From positions 62,001 through 126,000 of the forward strand of contig JAIQEW010000003.1 in the NCBI GenBank assembly GCA_020073605.1: DNA of 64,000 nt, read 5' to 3'. The position numbers were made by a program, and so were the translations under genes. Origin of the DNA: Terriglobia bacterium. Lineage in GTDB: Bacteria > Acidobacteriota > Terriglobia > Acidiferrales > UBA7541. Positions 18,934 through 27,137 of the stretch are shown in pieces; position 1 is the first letter of the stretch; each line of letters begins with the position of its first letter. The notes under the pieces are model-generated. The model made no database searches and had not been told where the DNA came from. It saw only the letters and a list, made by a program, of their open reading frames with translations.

Positions 18934-20256
18934 CTAGTGCGCGGCGGAGGATTTGCTCGTGCCGAAGACGCGGCGGAAAATCGCGTCCACGGCGCGCAAC
19001 TGGCGCTGCAAATCGAAGGTGTGCGCGAGGGCCTTTTCGTCGAGGAATTTGCGGATGTTGGGATCGGCGGCGATGCGGTCCTTGAAGCTCGTTTCCGATT
19101 CCCACGCAGCCATCGCGTGGCCCTGCACCCATTTGTAGGAATCCTCTCGCGGCGCGCCGTGCTCGACCAGGTCCTGCAAGAGCTGCCCGGAAAACACAAG
19201 CCCTTGCGTCGCGTCCAGATTCCTTCGCATGCGAACAGGAAATACCTTCATGGCGGAGACAATTTCGGTCGTCTTATGCAGCATATAGTCGACCAAAATT
19301 GTCGAATCGGGCAGGATTACGCGCTCGACCGAGCTGTGCGAAATATCGCGCTCGTGCCATAGCGCGATATTTTCCATCGAGGCAAGTGAATTCGCGCGGA
19401 CCACGCGGGCGAGGCCGCAAATCTGCTCGCTCGAGACGGGATTGCGCTTGTGCGGCATGGCCGAGCTGCCGCGCTGCTCGCCGCCGAACGGCTCCTCGAC
19501 TTCGCGGACTTCGGTGCGTTGAAGGTGCCGGATTTCGAGCGCCACTCGCTCGAGCGAAGCCGCGACAATCGCGAGCGCGGCCAGATATTGCGCGTGGCGA
19601 TCGCGCTCGATCACTTGAGAGGTGATGGGCGCGACGGCAAGTCCCAGCCGCTCGCAGATTTTCTGCTCGATTTCCGGGCCGAGATGCGTGCAGGTGCCTA
19701 CGGCCCCCGAGATTTTTCCCACGGCCATCTCGCGCGCGGCGGCTTCAAATCGCACGGCGTCGCGGCGACTTTCGGCGTACCAGTTCGCGATTTTCAGGCC
19801 GAAGGTGATCGGCTCGGCGTGGATGCCGTGCGTGCGGCCGATTTCGGGCGTGTCCTTGAATTCCCACGCGCGCTTTTCCAGGATTTCGGCGAAGCGCGCG
19901 ATCGCTTCCTCGATCAGTTTCGAAGCGTCGCGGATGAGCAGCGCCTGCGCCGTATCGACCACGTCGTTGGAAGTGAGGCCGTAGTGCAGCCAGCGCGCCG
20001 CTTCCGGATCGCCGACCGTTTCCTGCACGGCGATGGTGAACGCGATCACGTCGTGGCGGACTTTCGCTTCGATCTCGTTGATGCGCGCCACGTCGATGCG
20101 CGCCCGCTCGCGCAGTTTTCGCGCAGCCTCGCGCGGCACGGTACCCGCCTCGGCGAGCGTCTCCGTCGCGGCCAGCTCCACGTCGAGCCAGCGCTGGAAC
20201 TTGTTCTCCTCGCTCCAGACGCGGCCCATCTCCGAACGCGTGTAGCGTGCGATCAA
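18934..20256 (-). CDS. purB: Adenylosuccinate lyase
   Basis: This 440-residue enzyme performs two steps of purine synthesis: cleavage of SAICAR and of adenylosuccinate, releasing fumarate. It has the family signature GSSAMPHKRNP, the catalytic-His region GRTHGIHAEPITFG, TSNDVVDTAQALL, and the opening IARYTRSEMGRVW. Length is typical of the bacterial short form. The start is a TTG at 20256 with GGGAG about 9 bp upstream; the resulting N-terminus matches the family. It is the last core gene before a lower-GC accessory stretch. Confidence 0.93.
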   Translation of the reverse strand: MIARYTRSEMGRVWSEENKFQRWLDVELAATETLAEAGTVPREAARKLRERARIDVARINEIEAKVRHDVIAFTIAVQETVGDPEAARWLHYGLTSNDVVDTAQALLIRDASKLIEEAIARFAEILEKRAWEFKDTPEIGRTHGIHAEPITFGLKIANWYAESRRDAVRFEAAAREMAVGKISGAVGTCTHLGPEIEQKICERLGLAVAPITSQVIERDRHAQYLAALAIVAASLERVALEIRHLQRTEVREVEEPFGGEQRGSSAMPHKRNPVSSEQICGLARVVRANSLASMENIALWHERDISHSSVERVILPDSTILVDYMLHKTTEIVSAMKVFPVRMRRNLDATQGLVFSGQLLQDLVEHGAPREDSYKWVQGHAMAAWESETSFKDRIAADPNIRKFLDEKALAHTFDLQRQLRAVDAIFRRVFGTSKSSAAH

Positions 20257-20669
20257 TCTCGGCTCCCTGAGTTCAGGCTGACGGCGGGGAAACTCCCTGC
20301 TCCATCATACCTGATTTTGCGGTGGACTCTCGACGGCGAGACCCCTGAAAAAGTGGCGATTAGGAACGATCTCGGTCCTTTGTTTTCAGTCACTTGACCT
20401 CACTTCTAATTCTTGTATTTTGCGATTAGAAATTTGTAGGCATCCGATGCAGGACGGTGCCCGACGCCACCGCCGGACTGCCGCGGCGTCCATTCGGTTG
20501 CCTCTCAGTTTGTACCTATCACTCATCGTGCCCAAGCTAGCACGATGGATAGCGATTGCAAGTGGCAGGGCATGTGGACTTTTGTCTAGGTCGCTTGATC
20601 GCGCGTGCCGCTACATTCTCTGGTGTCTTACAGGTCGGCGTTCAGAAATGAATGAAACTAGGTCGGTCC
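20257..20669. other. Gene-poor boundary between purB and an accessory region
   Basis: Base composition drops visibly here. I see no gene with family features; a 138-codon plus-strand open frame over this stretch overlaps the real minus-strand gene and lacks coding character. TTGACC at 20394-20399 and TATTTT at 20416-20421 could be a plus-strand promoter. An inverted repeat, TTCTAAT / ATTAGAA, lies at 20404-20410 and 20425-20431. Confidence 0.4.
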
Positions 20670-21710
20670 CTACCGACCCGCTTCCTTCGCTTTGGCGCGT
20701 CGCGACTGGGTTGGACGTTGTAAGGTCTGAGCGATTTCTCGAAACCGATCGATTCCATGGCGGGGTGAGCCAACGGCTAGGTCATTCGCCATTTTGTACA
20801 ATTCCGTCGAGACATATGCGCTCTCGTGGGCGATAACCAGGGTTTTGTTGTGGATCACGGGGCCGAATGCGTACTTATCGTCGACGACGACGTAAGGGAT
20901 GGTTTCGCGAGGGGCGGCAATAACGCGGAACCGGTTGGAAGTGTATTTGAGCAATTCATCGCAGCAGGCCGAGAATCGTTTGGCATCATAGTCATTCTGA
21001 CGGGATTTGAGTTCTTCAAGTGTCTGTTGTTCATTGAACAGCAAAATCACCTCCGGCCCCGCCGGTGCCGTACTTTGCTTCAGCACTGCGAGGAACTCTT
21101 TGTAGAGTAGTTGCTCATGGTGATGGTCTCTACGGGGGCCGAGGAGTGGTGTAGGGGTCAGCTGTGATAGGACCAAGCGCCTAGTGACCTTGCGAATGAA
21201 GCGTCCAAGAAAGTCGTATGTGGCTTTCCGACTCGTAAAGAGCTCTGGTTTGGCAGAGTATCGGCGGATAAACTCGTTCACGATACTTTGAGTTGCGAGG
21301 TGATATAGCTGGCTGGAGTTTTCAAACACGCGAGAAAAGCCCATCTTCCGGATTGAGTCTACGAAGCTGTCTGCCTCAGGCGGGTACGTTCCCTTTCGTA
21401 TGAAAACCAGAAGAGGCTTGCCTTCGGATATTGCCACATCGATTTCGGCCTGTACGAACTTGTAGTAATCCGCATGAACAGACGACGTATCGACCGGCGC
21501 CAATATCAAGATCACCATCTCGCAGCGGCGGACTTGCTGAACGTATTCGTCAGGGATCGGGGTCGCTAGCCACCTATCAGTCTCAACGCGATCCGCGTTA
21601 AGGTACAAGTCTTCTATGGCTTCCGCAACCGACGCTCGTTCGTCCACGAGCGAGTCCTTCGATGAGAGGAAGATAGGGAAGCGGAGCTGCGGCAAACGAT
21701 TCTCGCGCAT
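20670..21710 (-). CDS. DUF4062-like (TIR-related fold) protein, candidate defence partner
   Basis: The 346-residue protein opens with FPIFLSSKDSLVDERASVAEAI (residues 11-32, pattern FxSS...ER...AI), then VQQVRRCEMVILILAPVDT and VQAEIDVAISEGKPLLVFI (about 86-104). This is the layout of DUF4062 domains, which are TIR-related and common in NTPase-linked immunity proteins. Residues 190-330 are a second domain I cannot name; IPYVVVDDKYAFG is reminiscent of a PLD-like strand without the HKD motif. AAGGA stands 7 bp before the ATG. GC is lower than in core genes. It follows the GHKL-nuclease gene in the same direction after 204 bp, so co-transcription is plausible. A signalling or effector role is inferred. 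Confidence 0.6.
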   Translation of the reverse strand: MRENRLPQLRFPIFLSSKDSLVDERASVAEAIEDLYLNADRVETDRWLATPIPDEYVQQVRRCEMVILILAPVDTSSVHADYYKFVQAEIDVAISEGKPLLVFIRKGTYPPEADSFVDSIRKMGFSRVFENSSQLYHLATQSIVNEFIRRYSAKPELFTSRKATYDFLGRFIRKVTRRLVLSQLTPTPLLGPRRDHHHEQLLYKEFLAVLKQSTAPAGPEVILLFNEQQTLEELKSRQNDYDAKRFSACCDELLKYTSNRFRVIAAPRETIPYVVVDDKYAFGPVIHNKTLVIAHESAYVSTELYKMANDLAVGSPRHGIDRFREIAQTLQRPTQSRRAKAKEAGR

Positions 21711-21914
21711 GTTGAATCCTTGTGAGATTTGTTGGCTGGATCATATACGAATTGAGCTTCGAATAGGAGTCCCGCCTATCATCGATCCGGTAACTATAAA
21801 CTGAGCTTATCGTGCGGTATATGGCTTCTGAGTTTCACCAGTGGCGAGCCGCCGCGGTGTGGCGATAAGACGTGCTGGGGGTGAGCCAGCGCGTATCCAA
21901 GCAGGGATCGTATG

Positions 21915-23735
21915 TCAGCGGCCGAGAATCTTCAGAATCTGCTCGAATCTGAGTCGCGCACGCTGGAGGATATCGTGGAAAGACCAGAGGTGCAGGCCTG
22001 CACGGTCGAGCTTCTCACGAGACGCTAGAACACCCGCATCATATTGTCGACCAACAACAAAGGTCTCCAATTTCATGCCGGGCCGGTGTTTTTGGATTAG
22101 CCCGTCGTACTGCATGGCCTGTGTCACGTGTTCCATCTGCACCGTTTCTGAAGGTTTCTTAAATTCCAGAATTACGGCTTCCGAGCCTCCGTCACGGGAT
22201 CTACAAACAATGTCTGGTCTGAGATTCGCCTTATCCTTGTAAAGGTCGTTTAGGTTTCCGTCGAGCAGGGTTTTGAGAGGCCTGTCGGAACTCCATAGCT
22301 CAAGGCCTTCTCGGACCAGCCACAAGTTGCTCTCGACAAACTTGTGGACCTCCATCTCCTTCGCTTTTTCTGACGCAATAAGCTGTTCGAGCTTGCTAAT
22401 GATCTGAATCTGGTCGCTTATGATCGCGACAACGTCGTTCACTTGCTTGGCACCCCACTCGTTGATCAATTCCGACAACTTCTGGATGTCGCTGGCGTCG
22501 GCCGCAATGATTGCTTTCAAGAGTTCCCGTAGGACATTCGACTCGTAGTAGCGAACTATCCACTCGATGAGGGTCGCCGCCTCCTCTTCCTCGACGTTGC
22601 GGAGCTTGACTAGGACAGCGCCTACAACCCTTTGCGCGATACCTCGCACGTGAGGTGGCATCTGGTTGAGCCGCTGGCGTATCTCGGGACGATTTAGAAG
22701 CGACTCGCTTCGGCGCTTCTGCTCCTTCGTGTCGATGCCCTGTATAATCCGCTTCAGGAATTCTCGGGCCCAGTCTTCAAGCGATTTGACATTAGGTGAG
22801 TCCTCCAAAAACCCGTCACGGCTAGTATTGATGAGTCCCCGGATACGAGTACTCTGCGCGCCCTCCGGGTCAAGCGTGTCGACGTTAACCTCACCCAAAA
22901 TCTTCTCAGCCGTGAAGAACCCATGCGCCCTTGTATCCAGTCCGAAGAGGCTCGGCTCCGTAACCATCCGACCTCGGACTCGAACCGCCAAGCCGGGATT
23001 CTGCTGGCGGGTGTTAGTCACGACGTAGAAACCTGTGACGGTCCCTAGCAGCGGAACATCCTCGGAGATTTCGTAACGTTCCCCAGGCACGTCCTCGGCG
23101 GTGCACTCCACATCGTTAACGAATATCCTGAAGTCGGGTCTTTGTGGGAGCGATTTGTATAAGTGCCGACGCAGGGAATTCGCGTCTGGCAAACTCAGGT
23201 CGGGGTTCAGCGACGAAAGACGAATAGTCGTGCCCGCAGATCGTTCGGTCGGCGCCGATAGAATCGCGAAGTTGCATGACGAAAGCGTGCTCAAATCGTC
23301 AAAGACTCTCCGGTCAATCGCCACTTGCGACTGTATCCCGTCCTTCCATGTAGTGACCTCTACACGCGACGCGATGCCGAAACCTGCCAGCTTGCCTATT
23401 CCCTTGCTGCCAATCACGAGGCGACCGCCGGGCGTCCTTTCTCCGTCTTCCTTTCTCCGGTCTCGCCCAATCAGAAGATAATGCTCGTCGATATCTCCCG
23501 GGGACATTCCGACTCCGTTGTCGCTGACTTCAATTACGGCACTTTCGCCGAGCGCGTCCGGCAGTTGAATCCTCACCTCGGTCGCGTCTGCATCATGTGC
23601 GTTCGTCGCAAGTTCCGCTAGGCACTTCTTAACGCTGTTATAGGCGGATATACCGAGATGATCCAATATTCTCGGGGATACTTTGAAGCTGCTATTCATT
23701 GAAGGCGCAGGATCGGTCATAGGGGGGTCCGCCAA
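21915..23735 (-). CDS. GHKL ATPase fused to a PD-(D/E)XK (Shedu-like) nuclease
   Basis: This 606-residue protein has an N-terminal Hsp90/MutL/MORC-type ATPase: N-box ELATNAHDADAT (41-52), DNGVGMS (72-78) and the lid GSKGIGKLAGFG (109-120), then a transducer-like beta region (to about 300). A helical middle (about 315-455) follows. The C-terminus opens with MEVHKFVESNLWLV (461-474), as in Shedu/DUF4263 proteins, and has a nuclease core RPDIV (Asp508) and ILEFKKP (Glu524-x-Lys526), with Gln/Tyr further on. MutL/MORC-like ATPases are known companions of restriction systems; a covalent nuclease of this type suggests an ATP-gated DNA-cutting effector. GC is low compared with core genes. The start could be one of several near residues 1-13. 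Confidence 0.75.
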   Translation of the reverse strand: MADPPMTDPAPSMNSSFKVSPRILDHLGISAYNSVKKCLAELATNAHDADATEVRIQLPDALGESAVIEVSDNGVGMSPGDIDEHYLLIGRDRRKEDGERTPGGRLVIGSKGIGKLAGFGIASRVEVTTWKDGIQSQVAIDRRVFDDLSTLSSCNFAILSAPTERSAGTTIRLSSLNPDLSLPDANSLRRHLYKSLPQRPDFRIFVNDVECTAEDVPGERYEISEDVPLLGTVTGFYVVTNTRQQNPGLAVRVRGRMVTEPSLFGLDTRAHGFFTAEKILGEVNVDTLDPEGAQSTRIRGLINTSRDGFLEDSPNVKSLEDWAREFLKRIIQGIDTKEQKRRSESLLNRPEIRQRLNQMPPHVRGIAQRVVGAVLVKLRNVEEEEAATLIEWIVRYYESNVLRELLKAIIAADASDIQKLSELINEWGAKQVNDVVAIISDQIQIISKLEQLIASEKAKEMEVHKFVESNLWLVREGLELWSSDRPLKTLLDGNLNDLYKDKANLRPDIVCRSRDGGSEAVILEFKKPSETVQMEHVTQAMQYDGLIQKHRPGMKLETFVVGRQYDAGVLASREKLDRAGLHLWSFHDILQRARLRFEQILKILGR

Positions 23736-23902
23736 GCGATGCCTCAGGGTACATAGTCATATCTAGACCAGTCAACACCCAGAGCAAATGGTAGCCATGA
23801 AAATTCAGGGCGACGCAGACAGCTGCGGCGAGGCTCCGTGAACGGCGGAAATACATGCTGCGGGTCAAACTGCGCATTGGAAGGCGCTGCGCGCCGACGG
23901 CT

Positions 23903-23928
23903 TAGGTCGCGGCTAAAGCCGCGACCTA
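23903..23928. repeat. Perfect 26-bp palindrome
   Basis: TAGGTCGCGGCT followed by AA and AGCCGCGACCTA: 12-bp arms with a 2-bp centre. It looks like a REP-type extragenic element and differs from the RAYT-associated family. Confidence 0.75.
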
Positions 23929-24028
23929 CAAGGTGAGGATCGTGCCGCGGCGAAGACGACCGCGCTACATTGAAACCTTCGTGGGCCACGGCGAGATGGA
24001 TGGCGGAATTTTGCCAAGATTTTGTGCC

Positions 24029-24048
24029 GGGCACGGCATGCTGTGCCC
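24029..24048. repeat. Imperfect 20-bp palindrome
   Basis: GGGCACGGCA / TGCTGTGCCC, with one mismatched pair. Intergenic; REP-like. Confidence 0.6.
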
Positions 24049-24163
24049 CTACAAGAAGAACCAAGGAAGCCCGCCTTCACGATCGAAAGGCGACCAGGAG
24101 GCACAAAGCGGGACCCTTCGCTACGCTCAACGTAAAAGGCGACCGCTGCGTATCAGCGTGATT

Positions 24164-24210
24164 GGTGCGGTACTTACAGCTCAAACGGGCCGAGGGGGAA
24201 GCGTTGCGAA
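24164..24210 (-). repeat. Copy A of the hydrolase 3'-tail repeat
   Basis: On the minus strand this encodes HASQRFPLGPFEL followed by a stop, a near copy of the C-terminus of the metallo-hydrolase gene at 25620. Identity continues past the stop codon for about 15 bp (GTGATTGG and GCGGTACT), so it is DNA-level duplication and not protein convergence. Confidence 0.75.
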
Positions 24211-24230
24211 GCGTGCACTGCTTTCGATGG

Positions 24231-24815
24231 TCAGTTGGGGCCGGCAAAACTGAGCGACTTCATCGTTTCCACCATTTTGTCCACCTGCTCAGGGGAGTTG
24301 CCGCTGAAGGCGAAGGATATAAGCCGGCCTCGACGAATCGTGGTGTACACCTTGGAGTATTTCGTGATCGAGTCTTCATGAAGCTGGAACTCGGTGGCGA
24401 CAAACGGCTGGCTCGAGAATGTGACGCGCCGGTTTTCGCTTACCGAAAGCGCGCCCCGGGCCATCGACGCATTCATCCGCGTTTCGGCATGAAAATCATC
24501 GACATCCGGCCATGAGGCACGCGAAAGGGTTTCGATCCCGACGGAATGCCAGTCGGGATCCGTATCGTCCGGGCCGGACGACATCGCGAGCAGCAGGTCA
24601 GCATCGGTCGAGCGGTGCAGCACGGCCGCGCGCCTCTGCATTTCCGCTCTGTCGTTTAGAGTCACGTCTCGCATTTGGGCCGGCGGAACGTAGCGAAACC
24701 CGAGTTCCGAGTCCGAGTAAACGCCGTTCACGAGCCCGCTTTCCGCGCGATTCGGCGCGCTCGCGTTCTCGGAAGCAATCGAGAGCACAACAACGGCGGC
24801 GAACAGCCATTTCAT
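24231..24815 (-). CDS. Secreted hypothetical protein
   Basis: This 194-residue protein has a signal peptide (MKWLFAAVVVLSIASENASA) and an exported domain with SELGFRYVPPAQM, TFSSQPFVATEFQL and a C-terminal SPEQVDKMVETMKSLSF helix. The pattern resembles PsbP-like or DUF1795-type domains, but I cannot name it. It sits between two copies of the hydrolase tail repeat. Its TGA stop is in frame with copy A, which begins about 20 bp further on, as if the gene once joined that tail. The function is unknown. Confidence 0.6.
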   Translation of the reverse strand: MKWLFAAVVVLSIASENASAPNRAESGLVNGVYSDSELGFRYVPPAQMRDVTLNDRAEMQRRAAVLHRSTDADLLLAMSSGPDDTDPDWHSVGIETLSRASWPDVDDFHAETRMNASMARGALSVSENRRVTFSSQPFVATEFQLHEDSITKYSKVYTTIRRGRLISFAFSGNSPEQVDKMVETMKSLSFAGPN

Positions 24816-24850
24816 GGCCGGGATTGTACAACATCAGCCAATCCGCCAAC

Positions 24851-24904
24851 TCTGAATGGGCTACAGCTCGAACGGGCCGAGGGGGGTGCGCTGGCTGGCG
24901 ATGT
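24851..24904 (-). repeat. Copy B of the hydrolase 3'-tail repeat
   Basis: On the minus strand it encodes HIASQRTPLGPFEL and a TAG stop, differing from the gene end at 25620 by one base over about 38 bp and by its stop codon. It is directly repeated with copies A and C and lies right after the DUF5615 gene. Confidence 0.8.
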
Positions 24905-24906
24905 GC

Positions 24907-25272
24907 CTATTTCTGCTGCGCGCGGCGGACGCGAACTTTTCGTTCGGTGGCGACCACAAAGCAGCCACCCCAGCCGACGGTATCCTCAGTTCGAAACAGG
25001 CCCCCAACCCGTTCGATCAACGCATGCCGACTAGGAGAACGGAGCCGGATCAGAAGGATTCCGTGATGGGTTCCGGGAGCGAAACGCCGCCTGTCAGAGA
25101 AGTCCAGGTCCTGTGTGATCAGAAAACGTTCTTCGCGTTGAGCCATTTCCCAGACCGCGCGGTCCGTGCTCCCCGTCAGTCCTTCCTCCCTGACAGTTTG
25201 AACGTCGTGCCCCAGCGCTGCCAGCATGGTCGCAGTTTGCAACGGGAGGTTTTCGTCGAGCTTGATTTTCAT
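24907..25272 (-). CDS. DUF5615 PIN-like toxin
   Basis: This 121-residue protein opens with KIKLDENLPLQTATMLAALGHDVQTV and has RFLITQDLDFSDRR and HHGILLIRL, the hallmarks of DUF5615, a PIN-fold family of toxin-like proteins related to VapC/Mut7-C. The acidic residues (Asp6/Glu7, and Asp in TQDLDF) would form the metal site of an RNase. Its start overlaps the stop of the DUF433 gene by 4 bp. Together they form a standard toxin-antitoxin pair. Confidence 0.85.
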   Translation of the reverse strand: MKIKLDENLPLQTATMLAALGHDVQTVREEGLTGSTDRAVWEMAQREERFLITQDLDFSDRRRFAPGTHHGILLIRLRSPSRHALIERVGGLFRTEDTVGWGGCFVVATERKVRVRRAQQK

Positions 25273-25532
25273 CGAATCTGCGGAGCGGGAGGCACGGGCA
25301 AGTCCTCTTCCGCAGACGCAGCGGCAAACGCGATCGCAGCCTGAACGTCCTCCGGCCTGAGAGACGGGAAACTAGCCAGAATCGCTTCTGCGGAATCACC
25401 TGCTGCAAGGCTTGCGAGTACTGTTCGCAGCGTCACTCGGGTTCCTTTGAACACAGGTTCGCCCCCGCAGACCTGCGGATCGCGGACGATGCGCTCTTCG
25501 AGTCGGATGGGGCGGCCGGCTGTGCCGTTCAT
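25269..25532 (-). CDS. DUF433 antitoxin
   Basis: This 87-residue protein matches DUF433: IVRDPQVCGGEPVFKGTRVTLRTVL, then a short winged-helix-like part with GDSAEAILASFPSLRPEDVQAAIAFA. DUF433 proteins are the usual partners of DUF5615 toxins and likely repress their own operon. AGGAG lies 5 bp upstream of the ATG. It is the first gene of the pair and lies between repeat copies B and C. Confidence 0.87.
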   Translation of the reverse strand: MNGTAGRPIRLEERIVRDPQVCGGEPVFKGTRVTLRTVLASLAAGDSAEAILASFPSLRPEDVQAAIAFAAASAEEDLPVPPAPQIR

Positions 25533-25598
25533 GACTGCTCCTGACGTGTTAGGGCCATCATATCATCGAATATGGGGCCGGCCGGGTTAGGTCCGGGC

Positions 25599-25664
25599 AC
25601 GGCGTGATTGGGGCGGTACTTACAGCTCAAACGGGCCGAGGGGGGTGCGCTGGCTGGCGATGTG
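25599..25664 (-). repeat. Copy C of the tail repeat: the true hydrolase 3' end
   Basis: This is the intact end of the metallo-hydrolase gene plus about 20 bp after its stop. Copy A shares the part around and beyond the stop codon; copy B shares the coding side. All three are in direct orientation. Confidence 0.75.
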
Positions 25665-26477
25665 GAGCGTGCCGCGGAACGCCAAATCGACGGAGCGCCG
25701 GTTGAGGGCTTCTTCGGCGGAGATGCGCGCGACAACGGGGTTGTTGTTCTGTTCCGAGAGATGCGCGAGGACGAGGTGGCGCGCGCGCGCGTCGAAGACT
25801 TCGGAATCGGCGAGAAATTCGCTGACGACCGTGTTTGAAAGATGCCCCGTCCGGCTCATCACGCGCTGCTTGATGTACCACGGGTACGGCCCCATCTTCA
25901 GCATTTCGAGGTCGTGGTTCGATTCGAGGATCAGAAAATCGGCTTCGCGCAGGTGCTGCTTCACAAGCTCGGGCATGTAGCCCAGGTCGGTGACGATCGC
26001 GACCTTCGTGCCGTTGGTGCGGAAGGCGTAGCCGACGGGGTCAGCCGCGTCGTGGGGAATCGCGAAGGGATTGATCTCGATGTCGCCAATTTCGAACCGC
26101 TCGCCCGCGTGGATGTATTCGACCCGCTCCATCTTCGCTTTCTTTCCGGGATTCGCGGGATCGTCCGCGTACATGTTCAGGATTTCGCGGTGTGTCGGCT
26201 CGGTGAGGTACGCGGGGCAATCCCATTCGCGCGCCATCTGCGCGAGGCCGGTCGAATGATCGGAGTGCTCGTGGGTGACGAGGATCGCGTCCACGCGCTC
26301 GGGGCGCGCGCGGCCCAGCGCTTCAAAGCGCCGCCACATTTCCTTGCGGCCAAGCCCTGCGTCGATGAGGAGAGTGGTGTGCTCGGTTTCGAGCAACGTC
26401 GCGTTGCCCGTGCTGCCGGAAGCCAGAATGGATATGCGGAACGAGATGCGCGGTCTCTCCGGACGAAATGATGGCAA
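25620..26477 (-). CDS. MBL-fold metallo-hydrolase, WalJ/YycJ-like
   Basis: This 285-residue protein has the metallo-beta-lactamase metal motif THEHSDHSTGL, preceded by SILASGSTGNATLLE and LLIDAGLGRKEM, which is the typical opening of the WalJ/YycJ group (5'-3' DNA exonuclease-like hydrolases). Later metal ligands lie in AIPHDAADPVGY and ILESNHD. The start is uncertain: a TTG at 26477 is the first in-frame option after a stop and no ATG precedes the conserved fold. Its 3' end has been duplicated twice downstream. Confidence 0.82.
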   Translation of the reverse strand: MPSFRPERPRISFRISILASGSTGNATLLETEHTTLLIDAGLGRKEMWRRFEALGRARPERVDAILVTHEHSDHSTGLAQMAREWDCPAYLTEPTHREILNMYADDPANPGKKAKMERVEYIHAGERFEIGDIEINPFAIPHDAADPVGYAFRTNGTKVAIVTDLGYMPELVKQHLREADFLILESNHDLEMLKMGPYPWYIKQRVMSRTGHLSNTVVSEFLADSEVFDARARHLVLAHLSEQNNNPVVARISAEEALNRRSVDLAFRGTLHIASQRTPLGPFEL

Positions 26478-26510
26478 AGTGGCGTGGCGGCGTCAAAGGA
26501 AAAAGGAAGC

Positions 26511-26550
26511 CACGGAGGCACGGAGACACGGAGACACGGAGACACGGAGA
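26511..26550. repeat. Tandem octamer repeat
   Basis: Five head-to-tail copies of CACGGAGA (the first is CACGGAGG) in a purine-rich spacer about 35 bp upstream of the metallo-hydrolase start. It lies outside any supported reading frame. Confidence 0.85.
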
Positions 26551-26698
26551 AAGAGACAAAGGAGGCAGAGGAAGTAAAGGAGTATAGGAAGCAAGGGAAA
26601 AGGCACTCACCGCGGAGGCGCAGAGAGCGCAGAGGAAGAGAGGGAGCTAAGATCAAAGACAAAGAAAGGCAAGCGGAGCTGCCTTGCGGCGGTTGGAG

Positions 26699-27121
26699 CT
26701 AGTCGAGCGACTCGGATTCGATGCCGATGTTCGTTTCGCCGGCGGCTTTCTTTTCGTTGTACTTCTTCACCCACGCGGCGAAGCTTTTTCCAGCGGCGGT
26801 GTCCCGGCCAGTGAACGCGAGAGCGGCGATGTCGCTGTAGGGCACGGAAAGCTTGCCGGTCTCGTCTTTCGGCATCAGGCGAACAACGCAATCGGAGAGC
26901 GAGGCACCCTTCGCTTTGCGGTCGAAGACGTAGCCTTCGATTACCCGGCCGTCCTTGAGCGTAATGGTCACGTCGCCGCGATAGTCGAACGCTTTCTCGA
27001 GGGCCGCGCGGATTTCCGGCTCCGTGGCGGTCGAGGGAATCCAGCCTTCCAGATTTTCGTGGACGGTGCCGAGGTGCTCTTCGGAGGTGTCCGGTGTGGA
27101 AGGGCTGTTCGTGTCCGGCAT
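26699..27121 (-). CDS. Hypothetical protein with LSm/SH3-like core, downstream of hpnH
   Basis: This 140-residue protein has a strand-rich block DVTITLKDGRVIEGYVFDRKA that resembles small beta-barrel (LSm/SH3-like) folds, and FAAWVKKYNEKKAAGE near the C-terminus. It begins 17 bp after the hpnH stop in the same direction, so it is probably co-transcribed. I chose the ATG at 27121; a longer in-frame start overlaps hpnH. A link to hopanoid metabolism is suggested only by position. Confidence 0.65.
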   Translation of the reverse strand: MPDTNSPSTPDTSEEHLGTVHENLEGWIPSTATEPEIRAALEKAFDYRGDVTITLKDGRVIEGYVFDRKAKGASLSDCVVRLMPKDETGKLSVPYSDIAALAFTGRDTAAGKSFAAWVKKYNEKKAAGETNIGIESESLD

Positions 27122-27137
27122 GGGAATCGAGGTCCCG

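Larger units (their letters stand above)
23736..24230. other. Gene-poor, palindrome-rich spacer
   Basis: No supported gene. The stretch holds two palindromes (23903-23928 and 24029-24048) and the first copy of the hydrolase 3'-tail repeat (24164-24210). Open frames here run through these repeats and look spurious. Confidence 0.5.

Noticed and set aside
20420..20836. Plus-strand frame of 138 codons
   Set aside because: Overlaps the end of the DUF4062-like gene, has no domain features and no ribosome site.
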